Assembly: GCA_963854835.1 (NCBI GenBank)
Contig: OY978530.1
Coordinates: 14,916,220 to 14,980,219 of the forward strand
Direction of reading: 5' to 3'
Source: Megamerina dolium
Lineage: Eukaryota; Arthropoda; Insecta; Diptera; Megamerinidae
Length of the DNA: 64,000 nucleotides
Position 1 is the first letter of the stretch. The number at the start of each line of letters is the position of its first letter. This document shows, in pieces, positions 10,845 through 23,984 of this stretch. Below the pieces are notes generated by a model. The model had not been told where the DNA came from. It saw only the letters and a program-made list of their open reading frames with translations, and ran no database searches. Made by a program: the position numbers and the translations under genes.

Positions 10845-12365
10845 CCTCCCGCCTTCAGAATTTTCTTCATCGGTTTTACAATTTTTCTGTTTTCTTTCAA
10901 AGTATTTCTTTAACATTACGATCGTTATAAAAATTATTACAATCAATAAAATTATTATAAATCCAAAATTAACATGTTTCGTGTTTTCTTCAATTGTGAC
11001 AAAATGCTGTTTCAGTTCGGGCAGGGTAACGAAATTTTTATTTATTTTGACAATGTTTTTTAAATCTTTTACAAAGGGTACAATGATTGGTTTGATATAG
11101 TCTTCCGTGCTAGATATTTCAAAGGTATTTATTTTGATTTTACATTTATTAAAATTTATAACATTGTTTCCTTTTACTTTGATTTTAAGTTGATTACAAT
11201 TTTGCTCTATTAGAGTTTCTTCTAAATTTTTAGTTACAATGGTATTCGGTGGAACAAAATTGATGGTACTTTTATTATTTGTTAAAGTTGAGCAATTAAC
11301 TTTATAATTATTTAATAGGTTACTCAAGCATTTTTCTTTTGTCGGGAAGACTTTTTTATTTTTTAATTCGAATATAGTGTTGTTAATTCTAACAAAATCA
11401 TTTATTTCCTTAATATCTAATTCTTGATGGATGTCATCTGGAATTGCCAAAACTTTTAACTTGTCATAAGACTCAAAATCGGTGGGTATTGTCAAGATGA
11501 AATAAATTAAATTATTATTAATCCAAACAGAGGTTTTAATAAGCTCAAATTGTTCTGTATCTAAGTGCGAGATTGTTTCGAGGTCTATAAGATTTGGGTT
11601 TATTATGCCTAGTTTTGCTAACTGAATTCCGAGTTGAATATCTTGAATATGCTGTAAGTATGCCTTAACGTTATCTAGGAAAATATCGGAAACAATTTTT
11701 TGGGTAAAACTATTCTGTAAAACATTTGTAGAGTTTTTTAACTCGTTTAGTAATTTGTTCTCATTATTAACATGGTTTATTATATTCATTTCATTAATGT
11801 CGTTATTAGCAATTTTCTGCTTTAGGTCCTGTAAGGATGTTTCTATAGTATGACGGTCTTCCTCATCTAGAGTTCCAAACAAAAATTTAAAACCTCTGCC
11901 TAGAGCATTGATTAAACCTCGTCTATGTCTTTTTACAAAAAGTTCTTTTTCCTTTTCGGCAATTTTTATATATTTTGGAACCAAACCTGTTTTTAAAAAT
12001 TTATTGTTTTCTAACTCTTTAACTAAATTAGTAAACGCTAGTTCAAGTTCTGTTTTGTTTATTTGGATTATATGATTCTTGAAGGCTATTGGTTTTGAAA
12101 ATTTCCCTTGCTCGATTATGAGGTATCCGTGATTATTGGTAATTTCAGTTACTTGAATTAGTTGATTAATTACTGGGTGAAAGTTTAGGACGAGTACCAG
12201 AATTGTTATCCAAATGTTATACTTCCATTGGAGATTCGGCTTGGTCCTGGTCAACTCCTTCGGGTCTGGAAGAATCAACACTGTTAATCTGTTTTTGCTT
12301 TCTTTTAAACTGACTCTTATATTTTCTAACTTTCTTATCTTTAAACTTAACAATAAAGTGTTCAT
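10818..12365 (-). CDS. env: Envelope-like protein (errantivirus env), open
   Basis: 515-codon open frame, last gene of the element, ending just inside the 3' LTR. Seen: an N-terminal hydrophobic segment (IWITILVLVLNF) suited to a signal peptide; a basic furin-like cleavage site RHRRG followed by a Gly-rich hydrophobic stretch typical of the insect retrovirus/baculovirus F-type fusion region; coiled-coil regions; a C-terminal membrane anchor (FIIILLIVIIFITIVML) with a basic cytoplasmic tail. It overlaps the 3' end of pol by about 150 bases. In gypsy-type elements env is made from a spliced RNA, so the first codons shown may not be the true start. No internal stop. Because gag and pol of this copy are broken, it would depend on other copies for spread. 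Confidence 0.8.
   Translation of the reverse strand: MNTLLLSLKIRKLENIRVSLKESKNRLTVLILPDPKELTRTKPNLQWKYNIWITILVLVLNFHPVINQLIQVTEITNNHGYLIIEQGKFSKPIAFKNHIIQINKTELELAFTNLVKELENNKFLKTGLVPKYIKIAEKEKELFVKRHRRGLINALGRGFKFLFGTLDEEDRHTIETSLQDLKQKIANNDINEMNIINHVNNENKLLNELKNSTNVLQNSFTQKIVSDIFLDNVKAYLQHIQDIQLGIQLAKLGIINPNLIDLETISHLDTEQFELIKTSVWINNNLIYFILTIPTDFESYDKLKVLAIPDDIHQELDIKEINDFVRINNTIFELKNKKVFPTKEKCLSNLLNNYKVNCSTLTNNKSTINFVPPNTIVTKNLEETLIEQNCNQLKIKVKGNNVINFNKCKIKINTFEISSTEDYIKPIIVPFVKDLKNIVKINKNFVTLPELKQHFVTIEENTKHVNFGFIIILLIVIIFITIVMLKKYFERKQKNCKTDEENSEGGRSNVELNIP
10845..10856 (-). promoter_or_regulatory. Polypurine tract of the errantivirus
   Basis: On the element strand AAGGCGGGAGG immediately precedes the 3' LTR, the expected position and composition for the plus-strand primer. 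Confidence 0.8.
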
Positions 12366-15060
12366 TATCTTGTTCTGTCTGAACTACTTCTGCTCTTTTA
12401 TAGGGATTACTTGTTTTTTCAAGCCTTTTCCTAGAATTTTCCGCAAAAATAAATCTAGTGTCAGGGAGGTCGTCCTGTCTATACCTATTCATGTTATTGA
12501 TACGTGTTTCCTTTATAGCTTGAGGATTTGTTTGAGGCTCTTTTTTATTGAAAAATATATTATAGGGGGTTTCTCTAGTAGTAGAATGAACAATGGAATG
12601 ATTATAAGTGAAAAGGGTTTGCTCTATTTTTATATAATCTAATTCTTTATCCCCTGATGTGTTAATTATCCTTAATTTTTCATTAAGAGTTTTGTGTAAG
12701 CGCTCAATATCCGCTATACCTGTTTTCCCAGTTGTAATTTCGAGATTTATGTTAAGTTGGTCACACCAATTTTTTATGTTCGCATTATTCATGCCTTGAT
12801 CTTGATCAATTTTTAGTGTTTTCGGTGGGCCCAAACTATTAAAAATTTTCAATAAAGCTCTTTTTGTTTCTAGCCAATCTAACGAGCTAACTTCTTCTAG
12901 TGTTGCGAATTTTGAATAAAGATCAATACAGGTTAAGTAAAATTTTTTATCCCATTTCCAAAAATCAATAACGAATTTTTCGCGGGTTTCGTATACTGGA
13001 GGCGTGACTTTAAAAGGAATTTTATATGGAATATGATCTGTTTTACATCTGTTACATAGTTCACACTCATTAATAATTTTTGTAACTTCTTTAACATAAT
13101 TGGGGTAGTAAAATTTGTTTTTGAATACGTTAACCACCTTTTCTATTCCTTGGTGTAGTCCTTCCAAATGTATTTCTAAAATTTTCGTTTTTAAATCGGA
13201 ATATGTTTCAATGTTTTCTAGTATCTTAGTCGCTCTTACTACTTTATTATTTCTTGTTTTGATTAAATTACAATAGACATTTTGAAAAGCGTTAAAGTCT
13301 TCGTCTATAGGCATAAATATTGCCATTGCTTTATTTATCAGATGGGTTTTAATTATATCCTTTATGAGTTCAAAGTTCAAATCTTTATACGTTATTGTTA
13401 TTATATTTTTATTAAAAACTTTATGTAAATGGGTTTTATATTCGTTGCCCCTAATTATTTTTATCTGATTTTTAAATAAATTAAGGGGTCGCTCCGTTAT
13501 TGCGATATATTGGCTATTATCTTCTCCTGCCGAGTGAATCGTAGCTATATCTGATCTAACGGATTCATCGTCACCATTATAGCATTCCTCGATTTTAATT
13601 CGGGATAATGCGTCGGCTACGTAATTTTCTTTTCCTGGAACATATTTGATTTCAAAATCAAATTCATTTAGTTTTATTTTCCAGCACTGTAATTTAGAAT
13701 TGGGCTCCTTAAGATTATGTAACCACTGTAGAGGTCTATGATCGCATTTTATTACGAATTTCCTGCCAAATAGGTAAGGTCGAAAGTATTTAGTTGACCA
13801 TACTAACGCTAACAATTCTTTTTCTGTGGTCGAATAGTTGACTTTATGGTCGTTTAATGTACGACTCGCAAAGCAAATTGGATGGCCTTGTTGACTAAGC
13901 ACGGCTCCTAAAGCTATATTTGAAGCATCTGTAGTAAGGGTAAATTCTTTTTCGAAATTTGGATAGGTTAAAATTGGATCATTTGTTATTAGAATTTTAA
14001 TTTTGTTTACGGCATCTATGTAATTTTTATCACACGGGTTTACTTTGTTTCCTTTTTTCAGACAATTTGTTAATGGCTTCGTTATTTGGGCAAAATTATT
14101 AATAAGCTTTCTGTAAAATCCTGCTAAACCTAGGAATTGTTTAATTTACTTTTCTGTTTTTGGTATGGGGTAGTTAATTATAGCTTTGATTTTATTTGGA
14201 TTAGCTTTAATCCCTTCTGGAGTGATAACATGTCCAAGAAACTCTGTTTCTCTTTTTAAGAACTCACTTTTATCCAGTTGCGACGATCTACGACGATCCT
14301 CCATTTCCTTTTACCAGAGGCATCTGCCTTTTTCGGCACCACCCAAATTGGTGAGGAATATGGGGAGTTACTATGACAGATTATGCCTTGCTCTAGCATT
14401 TCTTGGATTTGCCTATCGACTTCTTCCCTGTGTACCTGAGGATACCTGTATGATTTGGAATATATTGGATCCTCATGTTTTGTAATTATCTTATGTTTTA
14501 TGGCATTCGTAAAGGTTAAATGATCTCCTTCTGAGTAGAAAAGGTTATTATATTTTTTTAGGATTTTTTGTAATTCTCCTTTCTCCTCCTGATTCAAATG
14601 ATCGACTCTAAATTTGCTCTCTTCCTCCCCTAATTCTAAGCCTTCTTGATTCATGGCATAATTATAATAATTTTCTTGAGTACCGATTGAAATATTATAT
14701 ATTTTATTGTTGAGAGTTATAGTGTTATTACTGTAGTCTAATTTTGCTTTTAAAACTTTGAGAATGTCGGTTCCTATAAGAGCGTCGTATTTCTTTGAAA
14801 AAGGGAAAACGTAAAATTTTAAATTGCCTTCAATTAGATTCGGTATATATAAAAACTGCACTAAATTTAGTTCTGCGGTGCCATTGATTGTGTTAATTTG
14901 TTTTTTATCCGTTTTTATTACCTCAAATGGAAAAATATTAGGATTTATTAAACTTAAAGAAGATCCAGAATCGATTAAAAATTTTAACTGACCGACTTCA
15001 GTATTTAGTTCAATGGCTGGTAATTTTGCTGTTCCGAGGCCGCCAAATGAAAATTTTCAT
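12217..15060 (-). pseudogene. pol: pol polyprotein of the errantivirus, reverse transcriptase core deleted
   Basis: Order on the minus strand: protease with IDSGSSLSLI (about 14960); reverse transcriptase N-terminal part up to KWRIVVDRR (14280); then a direct jump to the post-palm region ([20 protein letters not shown], in another frame); a TAA nonsense codon before KQFLGLAGFYRKL (about 14140); RNase H (TTDASNIALGAVL, then 13902 onward); integrase with an H2C2-type zinc region (HLEGLHQG...CELCNRC), catalytic Asp (IDLYSKF), Asp (IDQDQGM) and Glu (ADIERLHKTLNE); C-terminal tail to 12217. About 100 residues including the YxDD box are gone. RNase H and integrase are open over 561 codons. Confidence 0.85.
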
Positions 15061-16143
15061 CTATATCCATGGGTTGCGGGACTCCAAATCTACGTAGCCT
15101 ACTCTGATTTGAGTCATAACTGCGATGCCTCTTGTTATTTTGATTAAAGTTTTGGTTTCCTTTTGGGAAGTTGTTAGAATTTTGGAACGGATTGAAATTG
15201 TTATTCACGTAATTTGGGCGCCTTTGAAAATTGGGCTGATATTGAAAATTTGGTTGATTTTGGAAATTTGATTGGTTTGAAAAGTTTCTAAATTGGTTCC
15301 TACTGGGTTGTGCGAATTCTCTGTTAGACTGATATTGTAAATTTGGTTGGTTTTGGAAATTTGATTGATTTCGAAAATCCCTAAATTGATTAATACTGGG
15401 TTGTGCAAATTCCCTAGATTCGTCTTTAACAAAAATATTTCGATATCTACCTTTGTTATTAACACGGTCCCTTTCTTTTTGAACATCATTGCTCGGTTGT
15501 GAATGGGTTAATTCAACGTCATACGCGCCATTATTGCGTAATACGCGTAATGCACTTCGAAAATCAGATACTAGATTAGCGTTTAGGAGACTCGTCAAAT
15601 GGTTCGGCAACTCCTTTTTTAACACATATAAACTGGTTTTTCTAAAGTCTGTTCAAGCAACCGCTTCTCCGAAACAGTGTCATCGCTTAATTTTATTTTA
15701 TCTTTGATCCGGCATATTTCGATGTTTAGTGTGTCGCACAAATTTTTTACACCACTCTTACCTTTAATGCCGTTTAAATTTAAAATCAGCATCGGTGTCG
15801 GCGCTGGTTCCCCAAATTCGTCTATTAATAATGTCTTCAGCTGTGTCCAGTCTGTTGGTTGTTCACGGCGTACTGCTTGCGCTGCTTCCCCCGTCACTGT
15901 CCTTAGAATTGCCATAAAATAAAGTTGCTTCTCGTTTGCTGGCAACGTGGCTATTGCTGGGATGACTGCCTCCACACTCGCGATGTAGAAAGCCAAGTTG
16001 CGCTTATCGCCATCGAAGCGTTCGATGCTGTTAATATTTTGGAGTATCATATTATTGACTGTTGCCGTGTTGGTAGTTGCTGTTGATCCAAGAGATAGAG
16101 CGCCTAGTAAAGTTTCTATCCCAGTGCTATCCTTGGCACTCAT
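15005..16143 (-). pseudogene. gag: gag of the errantivirus, one frameshift
   Basis: Starts at MSAKDSTGIE (16143) and runs 174 codons through a helical capsid-like region (SVEAVIPAIATLP, AILRTVTGEAAQAVRRE) to a stop at 15619; a single-base shift near 15640 puts the rest (LKKELPNHLTSLLNANL on) in a second frame to 15005. The C-terminal part is rich in Asn, Gln, Phe and Arg, with two tandem units of about 100 bases encoding FQNQPN/REFAQPS repeats (15225-15425). No CCHC knuckle is present, as in the 17.6/gypsy group, where a basic tail binds RNA instead. Confidence 0.8.
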
Positions 16144-16371
16144 AAAATTTCAACGAAGTATCTTGTCCCGGAACCAAAAAATATAATTGTGACACCTTTG
16201 CACGGTATTAATTTATTAATGTTTTTCAGTACGCGGCACTAATAAATGTTAATTTAATTTTTGTTTAGTACCTTTGCGCGGCACTTTTAACTTGTTTCAA
16301 AATTTTCGACTTATTTATTAATACCTTTGCGCGGTATTCTTGACGAATTTTAGCAAGTTACTTAAATGGCA

Positions 16372-16395
16372 GATTCTTTTTAAACCGACTGCGCC
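16372..16395 (-). promoter_or_regulatory. Primer binding site, Ser-tRNA type
   Basis: Directly after the 5' LTR the minus strand reads TGGCGCAGTCGGTTTAAA, the primer-site text known from 17.6, 297 and related Drosophila errantiviruses (recalled from the literature, assigned there to Ser-tRNA). Confidence 0.85.
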
Positions 16396-16910
<515 letters not shown>

Positions 16911-16999
16911 CTACATGCGTTTCATGGCATTTGCTTGACATTTAATGTTGATTGAAATTTAATTTACAAAATACGTGTTCGTTTGATGTTGAAATTTAA

Positions 17000-19269
<2,270 letters not shown>

Positions 19270-19279
19270 TATACATATA

Positions 19280-19501
19280 CACTTAGCAGAAAAAGTGTAC
19301 ATACAAGAAGTAAACAATTCTTCGCTGCACTAAATACCAATAAAGAAACAATTTTTCTCAAAAGAAATTATTTTTTATATAAAAGTTAGAGTATTATGTT
19401 TACTTTAAGCCCAAACACATTCAATTATAATGTACAGAATTATTATGAGAAATAAAAGAATTCAAAAGCACCTGTTAATTGGTCAGAAAAAGTCTACGTA
19501 C
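19280..19501 (+). repeat. Left 222-bp inverted repeat of the Tc1-like element
   Basis: Begins CACTTAGCAGAAAAAGTG. The outer transposase-binding repeat is at about 19287-19307, the inner at about 19484-19504. Confidence 0.85.
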
Positions 19502-19639
19502 AGAAACGAAAACGGGACATCCCCGCTCATTTGCTCGATCGCTCGTGCCATCAAAAGTTTTTTTTCACAAGATCTATATTTAATCGTGGTTCGATTTTGT
19601 GCCTTGAATAATCTATTTCAAGAAGTTTAATAAAGATGA

Positions 19640-20356
19640 ATTCAAAAAGAAATTGGAGTTGAAGAACGGAAAATTATAATAAAATTATGGAAAGAAGGCC
19701 AAACTTTCCGTGAAATTGCTAAAATCCTTGGGTGAGCGTACCCCACAATCCAAACGGTGATGAGTAATTTCAAAAAACTGGAAGTTTCGTGTCGCAACCG
19801 CGTTCAGGACGACCTTCTATTCTGACCCAACGAGAAAAAAGATGTGTTTTGCGACTTGTTCAGGATAATCCTCGACTGACTGCAATGAAAATTGCTCAAA
19901 ATCTTAAAGAACATTTTAACAAAACCATGCATAACGACACCGTGTGCAAAATTTAAAAAAAAAGCTAACTACCGTGGCCGCTTAGCGAGCAGGAAGCCGT
20001 TTATTTCGCTCATAAACCGACAAAAACGAATTTCTTTTGCCAAACAATATATAAATAATCCGCCAGAGTTCTGGAAGAAGGTGCTATTCTCAGATGAGAG
20101 CAAGTTTTGCCTGTTTGGTATTAAATGACGTCATCTTGTGTGGCGGAAACCGTGCACAGCCCTTCATGCGCAAAATCTTCTGGGCACGGTTAAACATGGC
20201 TGATCTCGAACTCCATGGCCAAGCAAATGCTTAAATATCTGATTTTAGATGAGTGGCACAAAATTTCAACGGAGGACACTTCCAAGTTAGTCAGGTATAT
20301 GCCAAACCGATTGCAAGAAGTCCTAAAACGGAAAGGCTACCCAACCAGCTACTAAC
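19640..20356 (+). pseudogene. Tc1-like transposase, deleted and frameshifted
   Basis: Seen: two helix-turn-helix regions (EERKIIIKLWKEGQTFREIA; SGRPSILTQREKRCVLRLV, LTAMKIAQNL), then the first catalytic motif SDESKFCLFG (20093-20122) in the 78-codon frame 19892-20128. After a TGA the text continues CGGNRAQPFMRKIFW-like, GTVKHG, and then skips straight to the C-terminal region (LDEWHKIS, LVRYMPNRLQEVLKRKGYPT). The QQDNDPKHT-type second Asp and the third acidic residue are deleted. The deletion joint carries filler DNA (20192-20216) identical to part of the RTE LINE. Confidence 0.8.
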
Positions 20357-20400
20357 AAAAACCCACAAAAAAACAATATTTTATCATATAATCTTATCTT

Positions 20401-20622
20401 TGTATGTCTACTTTTTCTGACCAATTAACAGGTGCTTTTGAATTGCTTTATTTCTGATAATTTTTCTCTACATTATAATTTAATGTATTTAGGCTTAAAG
20501 TGTACATAATACTCTAACATTTAAATAAAAAATAATTTTTTTGAGAAAAATTATTTCCTTATTGGTATTTAGTGCAGCGAAAAATTGTTTACTTCTTGTA
20601 CGTACACTTTTTCTGCTAAGTG
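20401..20622 (-). repeat. Right 222-bp inverted repeat of the Tc1-like element
   Basis: Inverted counterpart of 19280-19501, ending TTTTTCTGCTAAGTG followed by the TA duplication. Confidence 0.85.
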
Positions 20623-20624
20623 TA

Positions 20625-20625
20625 T

Positions 20626-20664
<39 letters not shown>
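20625..20664. repeat. (CA)n(TA)n microsatellite
   Basis: About 14 CA units followed by a short TA run, between the Tc1-like element and a SINE fragment. Confidence 0.9.
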
Positions 20665-20722
20665 AAATAAATATGTGACACATAAAGCCACAAAGGGCTT
20701 TATGTGTGAGCTTCTCTTCCAT
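20662..20722 (-). mobile_element. tRNA-derived SINE, short 3' fragment
   Basis: About 60 bases whose reverse complement matches the last part of the SINE at 28823-29182: GGAAGAGAAGCTC, CCCTTTGTGGCTTTATGTG, CACATATTTATT. Fourth copy of the family in this window. Confidence 0.7.
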
Positions 20723-20724
20723 CA

Positions 20725-21476
20725 TGGCTCATGTCGACTCTCTCGAAATCTGGCGCATAAAAGTCAGTGAATCAAAGAGCGTACATGTAGCCTTCACTCT
20801 ATGGCTAGATACATGTCCCTCATTTAAAATAAATGGCCACTCAATTCCATAATGTTCCCCAACAAAGTATTTGGGTATTCACCTCGACAGAAGGCTGACC
20901 TGGAACAATCACATAAAGGCAAAGGAAACTCAGATCAAACTAAGAATTTATCAGCTATGGTGGCTGTTACACAAAAGCTCAAAGTTGAATCTCGAATACA
21001 AAGTGCTATTATATAAAGCAATCATGAAGCCAATCTGGACCTATGGTATTTAGTTATGGGGCACCGCATCTCACCTCAAATATCGAAAAATTGCAGCGAA
21101 TACAATCCAAGTGCCTGCGAATTATTGTAAGCGCGCCTTGGTATATGAGGAACTTTAATATCCATCGAGATTGGAGTGTACCCACAATTTCTGAGGAAGT
21201 TGCAAAGTCCTGCAGAAGCTACATTCAAAAATTAAACAACAATCCGAATCCTCTTGCTAGGCAATTGTTGCTGAGCATAGGCCATCGACGACTAAAAAGA
21301 AATAACACATTGAATACGCTGTGCAATTGCTAAACCTCGCGACTCAACAAATTGTGATGGAACATCGGGAATATCAGATGATTTTAAGTTAGTTTGTAAG
21401 ATTTGAATACTCATTGTGAGTTCCTTCGAATAGTAGAAAGATTCAATAAATTCTTAGTATTAAAAGAAAAAAAAAT
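20725..21476 (+). mobile_element. Jockey LINE, 5'-truncated copy (young family)
   Basis: Begins in the late reverse transcriptase region and runs to the poly(A) near 21468. It closely matches the copies at 33013-35877, 35887-36889 and 60551-61620. Confidence 0.85.
20755..21333 (+). pseudogene. Jockey reverse transcriptase C-terminus
   Basis: Contains KSVHVAFTLWLDTCP, then in another frame GIHLDRRLTWNNHIKAKETQ, LWWLLHKSSKLNLEYKVLLY, KPIWTYGI, a stop in place of Gln (TAG), GAPHLTSNIEKLQRIQSK and LLLSIGHRRLKRNNTLNTL. At least three frame breaks relative to sister copies. Confidence 0.8.
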
Positions 21477-21477
21477 T

Positions 21478-21580
21478 TCATGACGTCTCGCATCTGTCTT
21501 ATTTCCTCATTGCGCATGTGATCCCATCGTGTATCGCTTGCTATAGAGCGCAGCGTATGCATCTCAACTTTTGATGCAAT
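21478..21580 (-). pseudogene. LINE reverse transcriptase C-terminal fragment
   Basis: Minus strand reads EMHTLRSIASDTRWDHMRNE followed by EIRQMRDV, the pattern (E/T)M..LR.I.G.T..D..RNE.IR... seen near the C-terminus of several insect LINE reverse transcriptases. Very short, frameless remnant. Confidence 0.45.
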
Positions 21581-21667
21581 GCACTCCGTGGTTTTCAATA
21601 TCAATTACACAATTTTGCTTTTTTAAATTTTCAATAAGCTGATCGTTTTCATACTTGAAATTGTGAT

Positions 21668-22655
21668 ATTGGGTGTTCGAAAAAGTTCGGTAACAAATTG
21701 TCGGTAGATGATTCTGAAATGTAACATCTCTAGTAATTGCATCTGGCTATATTGTATTTTGTTTGAAGGGTGACATTTTAAGCTTCATTTTGTTGGACGA
21801 CTGTGAAAAGTTATTTATGAAAAACCGCAGCGAAGTGGTTTGCTTGTTTTCGATCAGATTATTTTGCTGTTAATGATGTCGACCAATCACTGAAAAAGTC
21901 GATGAAATAAAAGAGCAATACGTGAGCAGCGTAGACGTTGCTAGGGGACTAGGTTGTCATCACCAAACAGTCATCAACCATTTGCAGAAAGCTGGATGCA
22001 CAGAAAAGCTCGATGTTTGTGTGCCACGTGAATTAAAAGTGAAAAATTTGATGGACCGAATTTCCATTTGCAATTCACTGCTAAAACAGAATGAAATCGA
22101 ACCATGTCTGGATCGAATGATTACGAGCGGTGAAAAGTGGATTACGTACGACAATAATGCGCGAAAAATATCATGGATGAAGTGAGGTGAAGCTTCGCAA
22201 CCGGTGGCAAAGCCATTATTGACACCAAGAAAAGTAATGCTGTGTGTTAGGTGAGATAGGAAGAGAATTGTTCATTATGAGCTTGTACAACCTTGTCACA
22301 CGATTGATTTTAATCTCTACTATCAATAAATAAAGAGATTGAAGCAAACAATTCAATAAAAACGGCCAAAATCGATCAACAAAAAATTTAATGTGTTCCA
22401 TCATGAAAATGCCAGACCATGACCCGGCAGAAAGAGCTTGGCTGGGAAGTTTTGATCCATCCGCCACATACCCCAGACCTTGCACCTTCAGATTTTCATT
22501 CGTTTCGATCTCTGCAGAACTCTCTTAATGGTGTAAATTTACATTCCGTAGAGGCTTGAAAAATGCACTTGGATCAGTTTTTCGCTCAGAAAGCACAGAA
22601 GTTCTACACAGATGGAATAATAGCTTTATCCCAAAAATGGCTAAGTGTTTCATTT
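21668..22655 (+). mobile_element. mariner element remnant
   Basis: Starts near ATTGGGTGTTCGAAAAAGTT, a plausible left inverted repeat; the right repeat is not evident, so it may be 3'-truncated. It encodes a degraded transposase on the plus strand. Confidence 0.7.
21895..22650 (+). pseudogene. mariner transposase, degraded
   Basis: The best preserved frame (21922-22185) has the second helix-turn-helix (DVARGLGCHHQTVINHLQKA), CVPRELKVKNLMDRISICNS and the first catalytic segment (SGEKWITYDNN, where the usual GDEKW Asp is Gly-Glu: ITSGEKW). Downstream in shifted frames: VHYELVQP, HHENARP (second Asp region, Asp replaced by Glu in this reading), and a degraded PHIPQTLHLQIFIRF-like remnant of the third Asp region. 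Non-functional. Confidence 0.7.
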
Positions 22656-22659
22656 TTGA

Positions 22660-23600
22660 TCAAATTTGTATTTGCCAATATTAGGCACTTTTACTTCATA
22701 ACTTTCATTCATCGTTTCTTCAATTGCATTTCATATTTTCTCCCTTTCTTCAACATTCTCCCTTTCAATAATGATAACAATATTGCAGATTTCAGATCGG
22801 ATATACTTTCTGACTTAGGTTTTTCTGTGTTTTCTCAATATTTTGTTTACTTTTGAGCATCAATATCAATGGTACTTTTTATCATTTCAGGCATTACTTT
22901 AATATTCAGGTTTCCGTTATTCATGCTTATTCTTGCAACTTCTGTGAATGATTTTGACGATGTTTGTCATCCCATCTGTTTATTGTTTACAAATTTTTTC
23001 AGCTCTGCACAGGGTTAAAAAAAGTTAACTCTATCGACTCAAGTAACTGTTTAATCTCATTCTCATTTTTTCTAACGATAATTCAAATTCTCTTTTGTAT
23101 TCCTTTAAATGATTTCTCTTTAGAGTCTCCTGCATGTCTTTTAGCACAAGATCAATATTGTGGGTATATAGAACGCATTCTTTGCATATAAACTTGATTA
23201 TCTTATTGGCATTGACACAATGGGCGCAATTGGAACAATGATTCATCTAAACTAGAGCATCTCAACGAATTATAGTACATCTTTCCGCACAACCCCTTAT
23301 TCCCGTTTCACCTCTTATTTTAGTTCTACATTTATGACATTCTTCTCTTTGTTTAGGCTGTTAGTGTTTTTGTTTATTAAAATTTTTTTCCCTTATCTAT
23401 TGTTTATTTTATATTCATCTATTCATCTATTCTATTTGTAAACAAAATTTAGCTATTATTATTATTTTCTTCACAGAACTTTATTATTATTATTTACTTC
23501 ACAGAACTTTCGCACAAGTCAACTAGCTACAATATTATTAAATGAGTCTTATTCGCTTTTTGTAGCTAGCATATAAATATTTTTAACTCCAAAATGACAG
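22660..23600 (-). other. AT-rich interval with a Cys-rich remnant ORF
   Basis: Minus-strand frame 23246-23031 (71 codons) has CSNCAHCVNANKIIKFICKE with a further Cys and an amphipathic helix, like the zinc-binding head plus coiled coil of some LINE ORF1 proteins. Text continues in broken frames to about 22700. Unclassified. The rest (23270-23600) shows nothing. Confidence 0.25.
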
Positions 23601-23803
23601 CACTATAGAAAACACGACTGCACAATATGCTTGGTCTCTCATAAAAACAACTAAATTGTCACTTAATAATAAAATGCTAATAATCAAATCCAAAATTAAA
23701 GCAATTTGGAATTATAACGTTTAGATTTGGGGTCTTTCTGTCAATCCTTTAATTCATTGTATTCAGCGTAGAATTCTTAGAACTATTTGCAGAGCTCCGT
23801 GAC
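23600..23803 (+). pseudogene. LINE reverse transcriptase fragment (Jockey-like)
   Basis: Plus-strand text KMLIIKSKIKAIWNYNV, IWGLSVNPLIHCIQRRILRT, ICRAP matches the LLYKA..KPIWTYGIQ.WG...SN...LQR.QSK.LR.I..APW region. It stops exactly where a SINE head begins (23804). Confidence 0.5.
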
Positions 23804-23880
23804 GTGCCGTAGGTCAGTGGTTAGCGCGTTGTCACTCTGATATGCATGTCGTGGGTTCAATTCAATTTAATTCTTTATTT
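23804..23880 (+). mobile_element. SINE tRNA-like head only
   Basis: Reads TGCCGTAGGTCAGTGG, with a box A-like TAGGTCAGTGG (23810-23820) and a box B-like GGTTCAATTCA (23854-23864). It matches the first 70 bases of the SINE at 28823 and lacks the body. Confidence 0.65.
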
Positions 23881-23984
23881 ACTTCTTCTTTAAAACTATT
23901 GTTTCTAACAGAGGGAAGTTTGTTTCTTAAACATACTACGTAGTTAACAATAATATTTTACTCCTAGCATACTCCTAGGTAGAT

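Larger units (their letters stand above)
19280..20622 (+). mobile_element. Tc1-like transposon with long IR/DR-type inverted repeats
   Basis: 1343 bp flanked by TA (19278-19279, 20623-20624). Inverted repeats of about 222 bases (19280-19501 and 20401-20622). Each contains two related direct repeats, the outer CAGAAAAAGTGTACATACAA and the inner CAGAAAAAGTCTACGTACAG, the arrangement known from Minos-, Paris- and Sleeping Beauty-type elements. The transposase between them is broken and internally deleted. Confidence 0.88.

Noticed and set aside
10699..11100. Plus-strand 133-codon frame with an ATG inside the errantivirus LTR
   Set aside because: Antisense shadow of env plus LTR; the repeated start text at 16480 is simply the other LTR.
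23804..23880. Possible tRNA gene (A and B boxes); also 28823-28895
   Set aside because: No acceptor stem or plausible anticodon arm, and the same text continues into a repeated body or lacks one; these are SINE heads.
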